Of a DNA stretch of 64,000 nucleotides, positions 33,950-43,409 are shown in pieces. The stretch is taken from contig NZ_JAHRID010000001.1 of the NCBI RefSeq assembly GCF_019100565.1, forward strand, positions 124,001-188,000. The letters run 5' to 3'. The translations under genes and the position numbers were made by a program. The stretch comes from Arsukibacterium indicum. Its GTDB lineage: Bacteria > Pseudomonadota > Gammaproteobacteria > Enterobacterales > Alteromonadaceae. The notes under the pieces were generated by a model, which was given only the letters and a program-made list of their open reading frames with translations, was not told the origin of the DNA and did no database searches. Numbering within the stretch: the stretch's first letter is position 1; every line of letters begins with the position of its first letter.

Positions 33950-34747
33950 ATGAAATTCTCCATCTCACACTCCCTTGCAAGTTGTGGCATATTGTTGCTG
34001 GCATTATCTGCCAGCGCTGAGCAACAGCCACTGCGACTGCTAACCGAGCACAAACCGCCGGGTACCTTTCTTAACGAAAAAGGCCATGTTTCCGGAGCAA
34101 CAGTCGAGCTTGTCCGTCATCTGCAACAGCAATTGAATGAACCCGGGAAAATCGAACTTTTGCCATGGGCCAGAGCCTATGAAATGGCCAAAACCGGACC
34201 CGATGTTGCAGTATTCGAGACTATTCGTAATGCAGAACGCGAAGCCCTGTTTAAATGGGTTGGCCCGTTAAAACAGTATAAAGTGGTGTTGTATGCCAGG
34301 GCAGACCGGTTAACAAGGGATCTGACTGAGTTTCCAAAATACCGGATTGCCTGTGAATACCGGCGCTCAGCTTTGGTTGATGATCTGGTCCGGCTTGGTT
34401 TTTCCACGGAGAGAAATCTGGTATTAACGTCAAAGCACGGAGACTGTTATGACATGTTGTTGCATGGCCGGATATATGCAATAGCGCTCAGCAGTAATAA
34501 TGTTGAAGCGCAAAAAGCGTTATTCTTAGAAAAAGGGGTACCTCTGGTAGCGGTATTACCGGTGACAGAAGTAAAAATGTATATGGCGTTTTCACCTGAC
34601 GTTAGCGATACCCGCGTGGCCCGCTGGCAGGCTGCACTGGAGCAAAGTTATCTGAATGGCACTATGCGTAAACTTTACCAGAACGTCTATCCTGAACAGA
34701 TGATTGCTGAACTTGAAGCCCTGGCAGCTATTCACCCTGCAGAGTAA
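33950..34747 (+). CDS. Periplasmic solute-binding protein, SBP family 3-like
   Basis: A 265-aa protein with a signal peptide (MKFSISHSLASCGILLLALSASA) and the fold pattern of bacterial extracellular solute-binding proteins of family 3 (LRLLTEHKPPGTFLNEKGHVSGATVELVRHL near the start). Such lone copies without ABC partners are common in Alteromonadales, and their ligand is unknown. The ATG at 33950 has no strong ribosome site; the TTG at 33941 is an alternative. It overlaps the convergent yjbQ end by 20 bases. Confidence 0.78.
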   Translation: MKFSISHSLASCGILLLALSASAEQQPLRLLTEHKPPGTFLNEKGHVSGATVELVRHLQQQLNEPGKIELLPWARAYEMAKTGPDVAVFETIRNAEREALFKWVGPLKQYKVVLYARADRLTRDLTEFPKYRIACEYRRSALVDDLVRLGFSTERNLVLTSKHGDCYDMLLHGRIYAIALSSNNVEAQKALFLEKGVPLVAVLPVTEVKMYMAFSPDVSDTRVARWQAALEQSYLNGTMRKLYQNVYPEQMIAELEALAAIHPAE

Positions 34748-35147
34748 CTACCACCGTTCTGCTGCCGGCATGGTTACGATGCTCACACAAATAAATACCC
34801 TGCCAGGAGCCCAGATTCAGGCTGCCGCCAGTGATTGGAATGGTTACACTACTGCCAAGCAGGCTGCTTTTCAGATGCGCGGGCATATCATCACTGCCCT
34901 CACAAGTATGGGTATAGTAAGGCTCGTTTTCGGGTACTGCCCGGTTAAAAAACTGCTCAAAATCCTGGCGTACTGTCGGGTCGGCGTTCTCGTTAATGGT
35001 TAACGATGCAGAGCTGTGCTTAATAAAAACGTGGCAAATACCAACTGAAAAGTCATTCAGTTCGGCTAATTGACGGAGTATTTCATTAGTTATCAGGTGA
35101 AAGCCGCGCGCTCTTGCTTTCAAAGACAGCTCTTTTTGCAACCACAT
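34728..35147 (-). CDS. yjbQ: YjbQ / UPF0047 family protein
   Basis: A 139-aa protein with the family core VGICHVFIKHSSASLTINENADPTVRQD and the C-terminal GTWQGIYLCEHR-type motif (GSWQGIYLCEHRNH), whose His and Glu residues form a metal-site-like pocket. Family members show weak thiamine-phosphate synthase activity; their cell role is unclear. The start at 35147 (MWLQKELSLKA) matches homologues better than the longer frame from 35171. Confidence 0.88.
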   Translation of the reverse strand: MWLQKELSLKARARGFHLITNEILRQLAELNDFSVGICHVFIKHSSASLTINENADPTVRQDFEQFFNRAVPENEPYYTHTCEGSDDMPAHLKSSLLGSSVTIPITGGSLNLGSWQGIYLCEHRNHAGSRTVVVTLQGE

Positions 35148-35352
35148 CGTGTTTCCTCTTACTTTGAACAATAAATGCTTACCACAACATCAGCTGGATA
35201 TCAGGACATTATCAGCACAAAAACAGCCAGTATTGTTAACTGGCAAGAGCGATTATGTTATGGCTTCTTCTGTTGCTGAAGCAAGATCAAAATGGGCATT
35301 CGGCCGGTCAAGCGCTACACTATAGTAATATTTTGTTTTAGCGGATGATATT

Positions 35353-35991
35353 ATGCGTATTGCTTTAGTGTTGATTCTCCTGATTATTATTCCTTCGCCT
35401 GCGTTCACAGCAGAACATCAGCATAGCTATATCGGAAGCCATGGTATGGTGTTGTTTGCAGCGGATGATATTTTGCTGGCGTCACATTTACCGCTGTACC
35501 AGCCGCCACATAATTATCAGCTGATATACCAGATAACCCTGCCACCTACCGAACATCAAGCCGTGCTGGCCACCCTGCATGACAAGCAGCAGATGACCAT
35601 TCTGCCGCAACAGTTTGACTTACAACAGTTAATCAATGGTAACAGCATCACTATTAAGGCATCTGTGTACCATGGCCATTTTGAACGGGGTGGCAGTGTC
35701 TGGTTTGATGAGGTGCCGGTTAATTTTGCCAGGCGGCTCTATTTTCGGCCAATAACACAATCCGCACCAATAAACGAAGCCCATTATGACGTGCTTAAAA
35801 TTAAGCAGAATTATTTTTTAATTCATCAGATTGCCGCCAAGCCTGGCTATGATCAGATTTTACGTACTGATCAGGCGCCGCCAGAGCCGCTGGTATTAAA
35901 AGCACCGGCAGATGTCACCGCCCTGCAGCAGCTGAACGCGATGGGAATTCAGGCGACTGAGGTGTATCTGGAAACGGCTGATTTTAAATAA
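35353..35991 (+). CDS. Exported protein of unknown function
   Basis: A 212-aa product with a clear signal peptide (MRIALVLILLIIIPSPAFTA). The mature part is rich in His and Gln near the start (EHQHSYIGSHG) and carries no motif I recognise. It is probably periplasmic. No operon partner is evident. A 16-base sequence around its upstream region (GCGGATGATATT at 35341-35352) recurs inside the gene at 35461-35472. Confidence 0.65.
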   Translation: MRIALVLILLIIIPSPAFTAEHQHSYIGSHGMVLFAADDILLASHLPLYQPPHNYQLIYQITLPPTEHQAVLATLHDKQQMTILPQQFDLQQLINGNSITIKASVYHGHFERGGSVWFDEVPVNFARRLYFRPITQSAPINEAHYDVLKIKQNYFLIHQIAAKPGYDQILRTDQAPPEPLVLKAPADVTALQQLNAMGIQATEVYLETADFK

Positions 35992-36148
35992 GTCTGTCAG
36001 AAAGAACTATTGCCGCTTGAGCAAGCCCACCCTTTTCATTAGTTTTTCTAATGAATTGGAGATAATTTATCTCGTCTATCTTACACAGAACTGTCACCTT
36101 CACCTTGTATTCTTATCAGCAGTAAAAACAAACCTGGTGAGGCAAAAA

Positions 36149-36514
36149 ATGAAATTAGCAATTGTAACTGCAGTAGCGGCTCTGGCCCTGATATCGATGA
36201 ACAGCGAAGCAAGTGTCAATACTTATACTTATTCGAACACCGAATATTGCCAACTGGCTGCCGGCGACGCCACAGAAATGAAGTTAGCAGCCTACAGCCG
36301 TAAACTGGGTTTTACTCCTACTACTGCTGAATGTCGCAGTCTGCTGCAGCCCGTGTCGGTCGAGGTAGCCGTTACGAAGGAAGACGTCGCCAGACAACAA
36401 CTGTTGCGTTTTCAACGCGGCTCAGTAATCCGGCTGAATAACACCCTGAATCAGAAACTGGCGGCGATGTCAGTTGAAGAGCGCATGGCAGTATTAAAAC
36501 GTTTATATAACTGA
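36149..36514 (+). CDS. DUF3718 family small exported protein
   Basis: A 121-aa protein with a signal peptide (MKLAIVTAVAALALISMNSEA). The mature part has two Cys (TEYCQLAAGD and TAECRSLL) likely to form a disulfide, and it matches the DUF3718 pattern common in Shewanella and relatives. The ATG at 36149, with GTGAGG upstream, is chosen over an in-frame start at 36017. Function unknown. Confidence 0.75.
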   Translation: MKLAIVTAVAALALISMNSEASVNTYTYSNTEYCQLAAGDATEMKLAAYSRKLGFTPTTAECRSLLQPVSVEVAVTKEDVARQQLLRFQRGSVIRLNNTLNQKLAAMSVEERMAVLKRLYN

Positions 36515-36542
36515 CTACCGGTTTAAACACGTTTAACCATCC

Positions 36543-36574
36543 AAAAAAAACAGCGCCTGAGGGCGCTGTTTTTG
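36543..36574. terminator. Bidirectional terminator
   Basis: CAGCGCC (36551-36557) pairs with GGGCGCTG (36561-36568), with an A-run before and T-run after. It serves the DUF3718 gene and the convergent amidohydrolase. Confidence 0.85.
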
Positions 36575-36580
36575 TCAGGC

Positions 36581-37987
36581 TTACTCTTTACTTTCTGCCA
36601 GCCGCGCCTTTGCAATATCTGCCAGCATGGCATCAAGCTTGTCTCTGCCCAGCCACTGACCACGCACCATTACACCGGCAGGTTGATACAGCACGCTCAA
36701 ATCGTCTAACGGATTACCATCAACCAGCAATAAATCTGCACGCTGGCCGGCTTTTACCTGGCCAAACTGATCTTCAGCAGCAAAATACTCACCAACCAGC
36801 ACGGTGCCACTGCGCAAAATGTCATAGTTGCTGATCCCTGCCTCCGCCATTTTGGGTATTTCCCGGCGGATAGAAAGGCCCGGCACACTAAATAACTGCG
36901 GTGCGTCGGTGCCCAGTAAAATGGTGACCCCGGCCCGGTATAATTCCCCCAGCAACAGCTTGCGGTTTTGGGCATGTATTGCTGCTGTTTCACCCGTGTA
37001 ATAAGCCCCGCTCCCAGCCTGCAAGTAGCGCTGCCAGCCGGCAATCACCCGGGCCGGCATATATTTCAGTTCATCATAAGCCTGCAACTTTGCTGCGTCA
37101 GCCGCACCAATAATGGTTTGCCATAAGGCTTCTGTGGGCACTACCGCCACGTTATGTTGCTTGGTTAACGCTACCAGCGGTGCCATATCCTCAGCCGATA
37201 ACGCTTTATCAAAACCACCCAGTGCGGCCATATAACCATCAAGATGATCGATAGTGCGACTGCCAAGCACAATAGCCTGCTCAATACCAACCGCCTCCGG
37301 CACATGGCCGGCAAAATCAATATTTTGCTTATTGGCTTCCGCCGCAATCGCCTGATAATGCTCCAGGCTTAAGCCGGGGTGGATTTTCAACAGGTCCCAC
37401 CCTTGCTGCTTGTGCTCGCGTACGCGCTGCCGGGCCTGCTCAGCTGAGGTAACCGTGTGCTGATTAAAACTGGGACCAGCCAGATACAAAGTCGGGCCCA
37501 GTCGCTCCCCGCTGGCGATATCCTCTTTAAGCTGCAACTGCCGATCATGGCCAAGCATGCCGCGCACCGTGGTGACGCCTCCGGCCAGGTACAGCGTTAA
37601 CACATCGTCCAGATAACGCGCTGGCACCCCACTGAAATCAGCCAGCGGTGGCACATGGCCATGCATCTCGGCCAGACCTGGCAACAGGTAGCGACCTGCC
37701 CCGTCAATTACAGTGGCGCCGGCTGGCAGGGCCAATTCAGCAGCAGAGCCAACGGCAATAATCCGATCGTCCTTTATCAGCACCCGTTGATTACGCAGTA
37801 CCCGCTTATCAGGCGTCACTTTCTCAGGGTGCATCGGCAACACATGCACCTTATCAAATACAATATAACTTTGTTTAACTGATGACTCAGCTTGCTCAGT
37901 CTGCTTACTTTTCGCCGCAAAACTGACTGACAGCAACGCCAGTAACACACAACAACCAAGCCGGAATAATAATGTTTTCAGTAACAT
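36581..37987 (-). CDS. Exported amidohydrolase (imidazolonepropionase/prolidase-like)
   Basis: A 468-aa metal-dependent hydrolase with a signal peptide (residues 1-24). It keeps the metal-binding set of the amidohydrolase superfamily: MHGHVPP near residue 108, a Lys in LLKIHPG, His in FAGHVPE and IDHLDGY, and Asp in LLGTDAPQL. The C-terminal GQRADLLLVDGNPLDDL is a family hallmark. The substrate (possibly a cyclic dipeptide or Xaa-Pro) cannot be told. Confidence 0.88.
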   Translation of the reverse strand: MLLKTLLFRLGCCVLLALLSVSFAAKSKQTEQAESSVKQSYIVFDKVHVLPMHPEKVTPDKRVLRNQRVLIKDDRIIAVGSAAELALPAGATVIDGAGRYLLPGLAEMHGHVPPLADFSGVPARYLDDVLTLYLAGGVTTVRGMLGHDRQLQLKEDIASGERLGPTLYLAGPSFNQHTVTSAEQARQRVREHKQQGWDLLKIHPGLSLEHYQAIAAEANKQNIDFAGHVPEAVGIEQAIVLGSRTIDHLDGYMAALGGFDKALSAEDMAPLVALTKQHNVAVVPTEALWQTIIGAADAAKLQAYDELKYMPARVIAGWQRYLQAGSGAYYTGETAAIHAQNRKLLLGELYRAGVTILLGTDAPQLFSVPGLSIRREIPKMAEAGISNYDILRSGTVLVGEYFAAEDQFGQVKAGQRADLLLVDGNPLDDLSVLYQPAGVMVRGQWLGRDKLDAMLADIAKARLAESKE

Positions 37988-38035
37988 GGCACGCGCCTTT
38001 TGTCGCCATCAGAATTCATCATAATGAACAAGCCA

Positions 38036-38239
38036 CTACAGTTTGGCAATACCAGCTAGGATCTTTGTCATCCACCAAACATTTCGGCATGCATTACCGC
38101 CACCCGGCATATCCATCAGGCTGACAAGTTCTGCACCGTAGGCTTTTTTATAGAAATCAATGGCTTTGGCTGCACCTTTAACCGTTAAATAAGGGATGGC
38201 CGAAGCATAATTTGGTGGGATAGGTAGAATAGACGCCAT
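38036..38239 (-). pseudogene. Truncated VOC/PhnB-like protein
   Basis: The first 50 codons after the ATG at 38239 (AGGAG upstream) match the N-terminal half of a PhnB-like glyoxalase-fold protein (YLTVKGAAKAIDFYKKAYGAELV). After GGGNA the frame no longer fits; the expected HAEM motif appears in another frame directly after, followed by stops. A frameshift plus loss of the second half is the simplest reading. Confidence 0.65.
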
Positions 38240-38397
38240 ATCAGTCTCCTGCTGTTGAGTTTCAGGCACTATCAGTATAGCGGGGATCCAGCCCTGCTCG
38301 GCCTGCGAGAGCTGTTTCTGTTAGCACGAAATCATTGAGTTCAGTAGGCAGGTCAGATAAGTTGTTGTCTTCAGCAATAAAACATCCCTGGTTTTAA

Positions 38398-38823
38398 ATG
38401 GCGCTTATCTTTGCCCAAACTGTGCTCAGCTGGCAAAAACAGTTAAAACGTTCCCCATTCCGGTTGGTACCATCGTATTGGATGCTAACGATACTGTTGT
38501 TAACCGTCGTATCGGCGTTGTTCAGCGGCAGCGGAAATGCGATAGACATCAGCGAGTACAAAGATGGCACGCCGGGAAAATATATCAGATATTTTCAGGA
38601 AGATGAGCAGCGATTATCACTGGAGCAGGCGCAAACTGTTTTTGCCAGCCAAACCGTTAAGCAAGCCAGCAGTAACTCATTGTCGTTAGGTATTGGCACT
38701 GCACCAGTCTGGATGAAATTCAGGGTAACCAACCCGCAACCAACGGGCGCAGAGTATCGGCTGGCTATTGAGACGCCCTGGCAGGAGATAACCGAAAAGA
38801 AGATAACCAACAGCCAAGGCTGA
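38398..38823 (+). pseudogene. N-terminal remnant of a 7TMR-DISMED2 sensor protein
   Basis: The 141-aa frame has a signal-like helix (about 28-48) and then a sequence like the 7TMR-DISM extracellular domain 2 (VWMKFRVTNPQPTGAEYRLAIETPW). Complete proteins of this class continue with seven membrane helices and a signalling domain; here the frame stops, and convergent hemN follows 22 bases later. The rest of the gene has been lost, probably when the neighbouring segment arrived. Confidence 0.6.
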
Positions 38824-38845
38824 TTCCGCTGAGCTATAGGCCACA

Positions 38846-40207
38846 CTACACCACTTTTGAATAGCGCAGCTGGCCCCGGTTTAAATACGCATCGAAACAG
38901 GCACAGATACTACGCACCCAAAGCCGGCCGGTATTGGTTACCTTAATCCGCCCGGCGTAAACCTCTACCAGGCCATCTTCCATAAACGGCTGTAAGCGCG
39001 CTAAGGCGTCTGCAAAGTATTGCCAGAAGTTAGCAATGTGCCACTGCTGAGCAAACACTGCGACATCCAGTTCAAAGTGACAGATTAGCTGGCTGATCAA
39101 CGCTGAACGTACTTTGTCATCAACATTTAAGCTGAACCCCCGTTCAACCGGCATGTTCCCGACATTTATCGCAGCGTAGTAGCCTGCTAAGTCTTTGCCG
39201 TTTTGCCACAGTACGCCATTAACCTGGCTGATACTGGATACCCCCAGGCCAATCAGCGCATTCTGGCCCGCGGTGGTGTAGCCCTGAAAATTACGCTGCA
39301 ATTTGCCGGCCTGTTGCGCTTTGGCTAAAGCATCATCCGGTCTGGCGAAATGGTCCATGCCAATAAACTGATAGCCGGCAGCGACAAAACGGTTGATCGC
39401 CAGTTGCATTAACTGCAGTTTTAACGGTGCATCCGGCAGGCTGGCATCGCTTATTTTACGCTGGGCGGCAAAACGCTCAGGTAAATGGGCATAGCTGAAC
39501 AGAGAAATGCGATCAGGGTTTAGTAAGATAATTTCATCAACCGTTTCGGCAAAACTGGCCGGTTGCTGAAATGGCAGGCCGTAGATCAAATCCAGATTTA
39601 CTGAGTTAAAACTGAGCTCACGGCTAAGCGCTACCTGATGGCGGATAAGATCAGTATCCTGCAGCCGGTTTATGGCAATTTGCACGTTTTCATCTAAATC
39701 CTGCACCCCAAAACTTACCCGATTGAACCCCAGGCTGCGTAAATGGCGTAGCTTGTTATCGCTGCAACTGCGTGGATCTATTTCAATGCTGACTTCGGCA
39801 TCGTTGTTAATAACAAAATGTTGCCGCAACAGCCTCATCAGCCGGCTTAACTGGGCTTCGGTTAAAAAAGTTGGTGTGCCGCCCCCCAAATGCAGCTGGC
39901 TGATACATTTCTCCTGCAATAACGGCTGATACAGCGCCATTTCCTGCGCTAGGGCATCCAGATAACTATCGGCTTTGTGCTGATGGCGGGTTACCAGCTT
40001 ATTACAGCCACAGTAGTAGCACAGCTTATGGCAAAACGGGATATGCAAATACAAGCTAAGCTGCTGCGCACTGCTGCCGATGGCCGTTTTAATCTGCGCC
40101 TGGTCAAAATCAGTAGTTAATGCCAGCGCAGTGGGGTAAGAGGTATAACGCGGGCCGTTGATATTGTACTTACTGATTAATTTCGGGTCCCAGTTAACTG
40201 ACTGCAT
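38846..40207 (-). CDS. hemN: Oxygen-independent coproporphyrinogen III oxidase, copy 2
   Basis: A 453-aa protein of exactly the same length as the copy at 17765-19126 and nearly identical in long stretches (for example NRVSFGVQDLD versus NRVSYGVQDLD). The CX3CX2CXC motif at C59/C63/C66/C68 and the C-terminal domain are intact, so both copies should be active. It lies outside the putative island and has a different upstream region without a clear FNR palindrome (only a TTGAT half site near 40270). It may be the housekeeping copy. Confidence 0.94.
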   Translation of the reverse strand: MQSVNWDPKLISKYNINGPRYTSYPTALALTTDFDQAQIKTAIGSSAQQLSLYLHIPFCHKLCYYCGCNKLVTRHQHKADSYLDALAQEMALYQPLLQEKCISQLHLGGGTPTFLTEAQLSRLMRLLRQHFVINNDAEVSIEIDPRSCSDNKLRHLRSLGFNRVSFGVQDLDENVQIAINRLQDTDLIRHQVALSRELSFNSVNLDLIYGLPFQQPASFAETVDEIILLNPDRISLFSYAHLPERFAAQRKISDASLPDAPLKLQLMQLAINRFVAAGYQFIGMDHFARPDDALAKAQQAGKLQRNFQGYTTAGQNALIGLGVSSISQVNGVLWQNGKDLAGYYAAINVGNMPVERGFSLNVDDKVRSALISQLICHFELDVAVFAQQWHIANFWQYFADALARLQPFMEDGLVEVYAGRIKVTNTGRLWVRSICACFDAYLNRGQLRYSKVV

Positions 40208-40436
40208 AACTACCTCTGCGCTATCGGCTTTTAAAGCGCTATTGTAGATGTTTAAGCAGCGGGATAATTTGATCTGTGACAGGCCTGGCGCAACTCTTTT
40301 AATCTATCGTGCACTGGCCACGTCACTAAATAGTATTGGCCTGTCGGCTGCATGTACTATTTTTTGATAGGGTGCTACGCACTATTCCACCCTGACTTTG
40401 GTCTATAGTTAATCAGGTAGCTAACTGAGCGGTGAT

Positions 40437-41630
40437 ATGAAAATACTCACAGCACTTAACATTATATTTTGCCTGTTATTAGTAGCATCATGTCAGCATA
40501 GCTCCGGTGAATGGGCTTTATCGCAGCAGCAACAATTACTGCTTGACGATGCCAGCTTTTCCGGCGAAACCTATCCGGTTGAGACCGCAACACAGATATT
40601 TCAGCTGCCTGATGCAACTAAAACGCAGCTTAACCGTTTGTCCGCGTCACATCAGGATCTGGCTGCACGCAGCAAGGCCATTTTGCATTACATACTGGCA
40701 TACGCTGGCGACAGCCTGACCTACCAGCATGGGGCAACCAAAACAGTTAGTGAAACACTGGCTACCGGACGGGCAAATTGTTTGAGTTTATCGTTGTTAA
40801 CCTACAGTATCGCGAGGGAGGTGGGTATTGATGCGGTATTTCAGGATGTGACCATCCCTGAATATTGGAGCAGCTCGACAACTCAAACCTGGCTGAACGG
40901 TCATATCAACCTGAAATTACTACAAAACGGCCACTTAAATCAAAGTTCAGGCAAAGTGCTACTGAGCAGTAATATTATTGTCGATTTCGACAGCAGTATT
41001 GCCAGAAAACGTTTCCCCGCGAAAATCATTTCCAGCAAACGTGCCATAGCAATGTTTTATAACAATAAAGCCGCAGAAGCGCTTGACCAGAGTAATGCCG
41101 CCCAGGCCTATCGTTACTATCAGGCGGCCATTGCAACAGATCCGGATTTTGCCGATACCTGGTCCAACCTTGCTGTACTGTACCGGCTACACAATTACCA
41201 TCGCCTCGCTGAACAAACGTATCACCATAGCCTGGCGTTAGATCCAAACTCAAATAATACGTTGTCTAATCTGGCGGTATTGTACCGCCGGAATGGTAAT
41301 ATCGATGCCGCCGCCAAATTGGAACAACGGGTTTACAATAAACGTAAAACTAACCCCTGGTACTTTATTATGCTTGGTAATGAGGCTATTAAAACCAATA
41401 ACCAGCGCGAAGCAATAGCGTTTTTTCAGCAGGCGCTGGCATTGGATAACAATACCCATGAAGCATGGTTCGGTTTAGCCAGTAGCTATTTTGCTCTGAA
41501 TAACAATATTAAAGCATCACAGTATCTTGAACGTGCCCAACGTGCTGCAACACTTTTGCCCGATAAAGAGCGTTATCAACACAAACTTTCTGCACTAAAT
41601 CAGCTCAGCAGCCTGTGCCAGCACTGTTAA
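40437..41630 (+). CDS. Lipoprotein with transglutaminase-like and TPR domains
   Basis: A 397-aa protein. The signal peptide ends in LLVASC, a lipobox with Cys19. Residues 75-190 resemble a transglutaminase-like domain with the Cys in GRANCLSLSLLTYSIAREVG and a His in LNGHINLKL. Residues 205-385 form about five TPR repeats (AEALDQSNAAQAYRYYQAAI, WSNLAVLYRLHNYHRLAEQTY, LSNLAVLYRRNGNIDAA). It is presumably attached to the outer membrane. The closing residues add three Cys (CQHC motif). Its function is not known. Confidence 0.8.
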   Translation: MKILTALNIIFCLLLVASCQHSSGEWALSQQQQLLLDDASFSGETYPVETATQIFQLPDATKTQLNRLSASHQDLAARSKAILHYILAYAGDSLTYQHGATKTVSETLATGRANCLSLSLLTYSIAREVGIDAVFQDVTIPEYWSSSTTQTWLNGHINLKLLQNGHLNQSSGKVLLSSNIIVDFDSSIARKRFPAKIISSKRAIAMFYNNKAAEALDQSNAAQAYRYYQAAIATDPDFADTWSNLAVLYRLHNYHRLAEQTYHHSLALDPNSNNTLSNLAVLYRRNGNIDAAAKLEQRVYNKRKTNPWYFIMLGNEAIKTNNQREAIAFFQQALALDNNTHEAWFGLASSYFALNNNIKASQYLERAQRAATLLPDKERYQHKLSALNQLSSLCQHC

Positions 41631-41632
41631 AT

Positions 41633-42595
41633 TTAGCGGCTTTGATGCTGAAGCAGCCAGTTATAAATATCTTCGCCAGCGTATACCTGGCGCCAGGCAT
41701 CGTGTTCAGCATGCTCCAGCATACTGAACCGCAGTTTGTTATGGCCAAGTTGGCGCAGGGTTTCAATACCCGGGTAAAAGTAGTTTTTATTAACGGCAGA
41801 ATCACGCCCGGCAGCAAATACCCACAGCGGCGTTTGCGCAGCCGCAATTGGCGGCATTAAATCCGGATGGCCCCAGCCAACTACCGGCGCCACCGCGGCA
41901 AAGCGGTGCGGGTGCTTACTGGCCATATACCAGCTACCAAAACCGCCATAGCTAATACCGGTTAAATACAAACGGCTGGCATCAGTATTATAAGTTGCCT
42001 GAACGGTTTGCAGCATCGCCAGCAAGTCCTGCTCTGCCCGCTCCCAGCCATCAGGCAATAATGCAGGCACCTTGCTCATATCTGCCACCGGCTCTGCCGG
42101 TGCTATTGGTTGGCTTGAGGGAAACATCGCCGGGCGCGGTGGTACGCCCTTGGTTAAACGCTGTGGAATATCAGCTGGCGAGCGGTTGGCAATATAAGAT
42201 ACGTTGCCCATATCAAACATATGCAGTTGCGGCACAACGATAATAAATGGCAAGTCACGCTTTTGCACCCAGGCTTCATACAAAGGCCCGTGAATTAAGG
42301 TGTAATCCAGCTCGTCCAGGCCATTACCCCGCTCACCATTGCCGTGTAAAAACAGCATAACCGGCCATTTTTTAGCACTGTCCTGCTGATAGCCTGCCGG
42401 TAAATAAACAAAATACTGGCGTCTGGTATTGTCGATGCTGCTTTGATAATCCAGCCGCAACAGCTGTGGCTCAGAGGTTGCCGTGGCCTGGTTACTATCT
42501 GGACTGCTATCTGGGCTGCTATTTGTATTGCTGCAGGCCGCAACCATAACAACAACGGTTAACCACAAGGTAATTTGTTTATATAATGTGTCCAT
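41633..42595 (-). CDS. Secreted lipoprotein serine hydrolase (PHB-depolymerase/esterase-like)
   Basis: A 320-aa alpha/beta hydrolase. Its signal ends in MVAAC (lipobox), followed by a Ser/Pro/Asp-rich linker. The nucleophile motif is GISYGGFG (G-x-S-x-G), the oxyanion-hole region is LFLHGNGERGNGLDEL, and the terminal catalytic His lies in EHAEHDAWRQVY. The start at 42595 is used because the longer frame runs back over a gene remnant. Its stop is 3 bases from the end of the convergent TPR gene. It probably hydrolyses an external ester or peptide. Confidence 0.83.
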   Translation of the reverse strand: MDTLYKQITLWLTVVVMVAACSNTNSSPDSSPDSNQATATSEPQLLRLDYQSSIDNTRRQYFVYLPAGYQQDSAKKWPVMLFLHGNGERGNGLDELDYTLIHGPLYEAWVQKRDLPFIIVVPQLHMFDMGNVSYIANRSPADIPQRLTKGVPPRPAMFPSSQPIAPAEPVADMSKVPALLPDGWERAEQDLLAMLQTVQATYNTDASRLYLTGISYGGFGSWYMASKHPHRFAAVAPVVGWGHPDLMPPIAAAQTPLWVFAAGRDSAVNKNYFYPGIETLRQLGHNKLRFSMLEHAEHDAWRQVYAGEDIYNWLLQHQSR

Positions 42596-42639
42596 ATTTC
42601 TCAGCCAATGTTGGTAGCGGTTGCCAAGCAGACACCCGG

Positions 42640-42747
42640 TTATCCGCCAATACCGGCTGGCAGCATATGTTGGCTTTGTAGCCAGCCCAGGGCAATCAGG
42701 TTTAACAAAGCCCCAAGATAAAACACCAGGGCCACATTGCAGCACGC
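42640..42747 (-). pseudogene. C-terminal remnant of a membrane protein
   Basis: On the minus strand an open frame of 35 codons after a stop reads ...NVALVFYLGALLNLIALGWL and ends LPAGIGG. This looks like the last membrane helix of a transporter, with no start codon or upstream part. It abuts the segment with the two cassette-like genes. Confidence 0.4.
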
Positions 42748-42765
42748 TTAGCGGTTATATACGTA

Positions 42766-43179
42766 CTATTGGTGTGCCTTGTTTAATTGTAATAAATCCC
42801 ATTTATTTCCATAAAGATCTTGGAACACCGCAACTGTCCCATACTCCTCAACTCGCGGCTCTTCGTTGAAAACAACGCCATTGATCTTCATCAACTGATA
42901 ATCTCGCCAGAAATCATTAGTTTGTAGAAATAGAAAAACACGGCCTCCAGCCTGATTACCCACAAATTGCGCTTGCTCCTCTGTACTCGGTTGAGCAAGA
43001 AGTAAGTTCGTTCCATTCGAGTTTGGCGGTGAAACTTGTACCCAACGTTTACCATTACCCAAATCTGTATCGTCAACCAAAGTAAACTGAAGTTTTTTTG
43101 TATAAAACTCAATGGCATCATCGTAGTTTTCAACGACGAGTGCGATGTTACCAATTTGCTGCTGAATGACTTTAGACAT
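42766..43179 (-). CDS. VOC (glyoxalase/bleomycin-resistance fold) protein
   Basis: A 137-aa vicinal-oxygen-chelate protein: two beta-alpha-beta-beta-beta modules, with IGNIALVVENYDDAIEFYTKKLQF at the start and VAVFQDLYGNKWDLLQL at the end. The substrate is unknown. Small VOC genes are frequent in integron cassettes, and this one lies next to a cassette-like gene with the same orientation. Base composition is lower in GC than neighbouring genes. Confidence 0.85.
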   Translation of the reverse strand: MSKVIQQQIGNIALVVENYDDAIEFYTKKLQFTLVDDTDLGNGKRWVQVSPPNSNGTNLLLAQPSTEEQAQFVGNQAGGRVFLFLQTNDFWRDYQLMKINGVVFNEEPRVEEYGTVAVFQDLYGNKWDLLQLNKAHQ

Positions 43180-43378
43180 ACTTAGTTCTCTGAAATTTCT
43201 AAAGTCGGATTCTAAACTGAACTTCCCCCAATCTCATCTTCTATTCAAGCCTTTAGCGCTGAATTCAACATGGCAAAAATATAGCGCACCTGGTAAGGTG
43301 CGAAAGTATGTTGGCGTTGCTTTTGCTTTTTTTTTGCAAAAGGCATGACAAGATACTTATGTCGCTCTTTACCGGTTT

Positions 43379-43385
43379 GTTAGGC
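43379..43385 (-). repeat. GCCTAAC core, possible left half of an integron attC site
   Basis: On the minus strand GCCTAAC follows the 189-aa gene stop by 24 bases, the usual place of the RYYYAAC box. The matching GTTAGGC lies upstream of the gene (43993-43999). A complete attC hairpin after this box is not evident. Confidence 0.35.
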
Positions 43386-43409
43386 GAATACTCCTGTTGC
43401 ACTTCAAGC

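Noticed and set aside
40262..40290. FNR/CRP-like site upstream of hemN copy 2
   Set aside because: Only the TTGAT half is convincing; the second half does not match ATCAA or TCACA.
42596..42745. N-terminal extension of the serine hydrolase from 42745
   Set aside because: The extension covers a membrane-protein remnant in another frame and precedes a proper signal peptide and lipobox.
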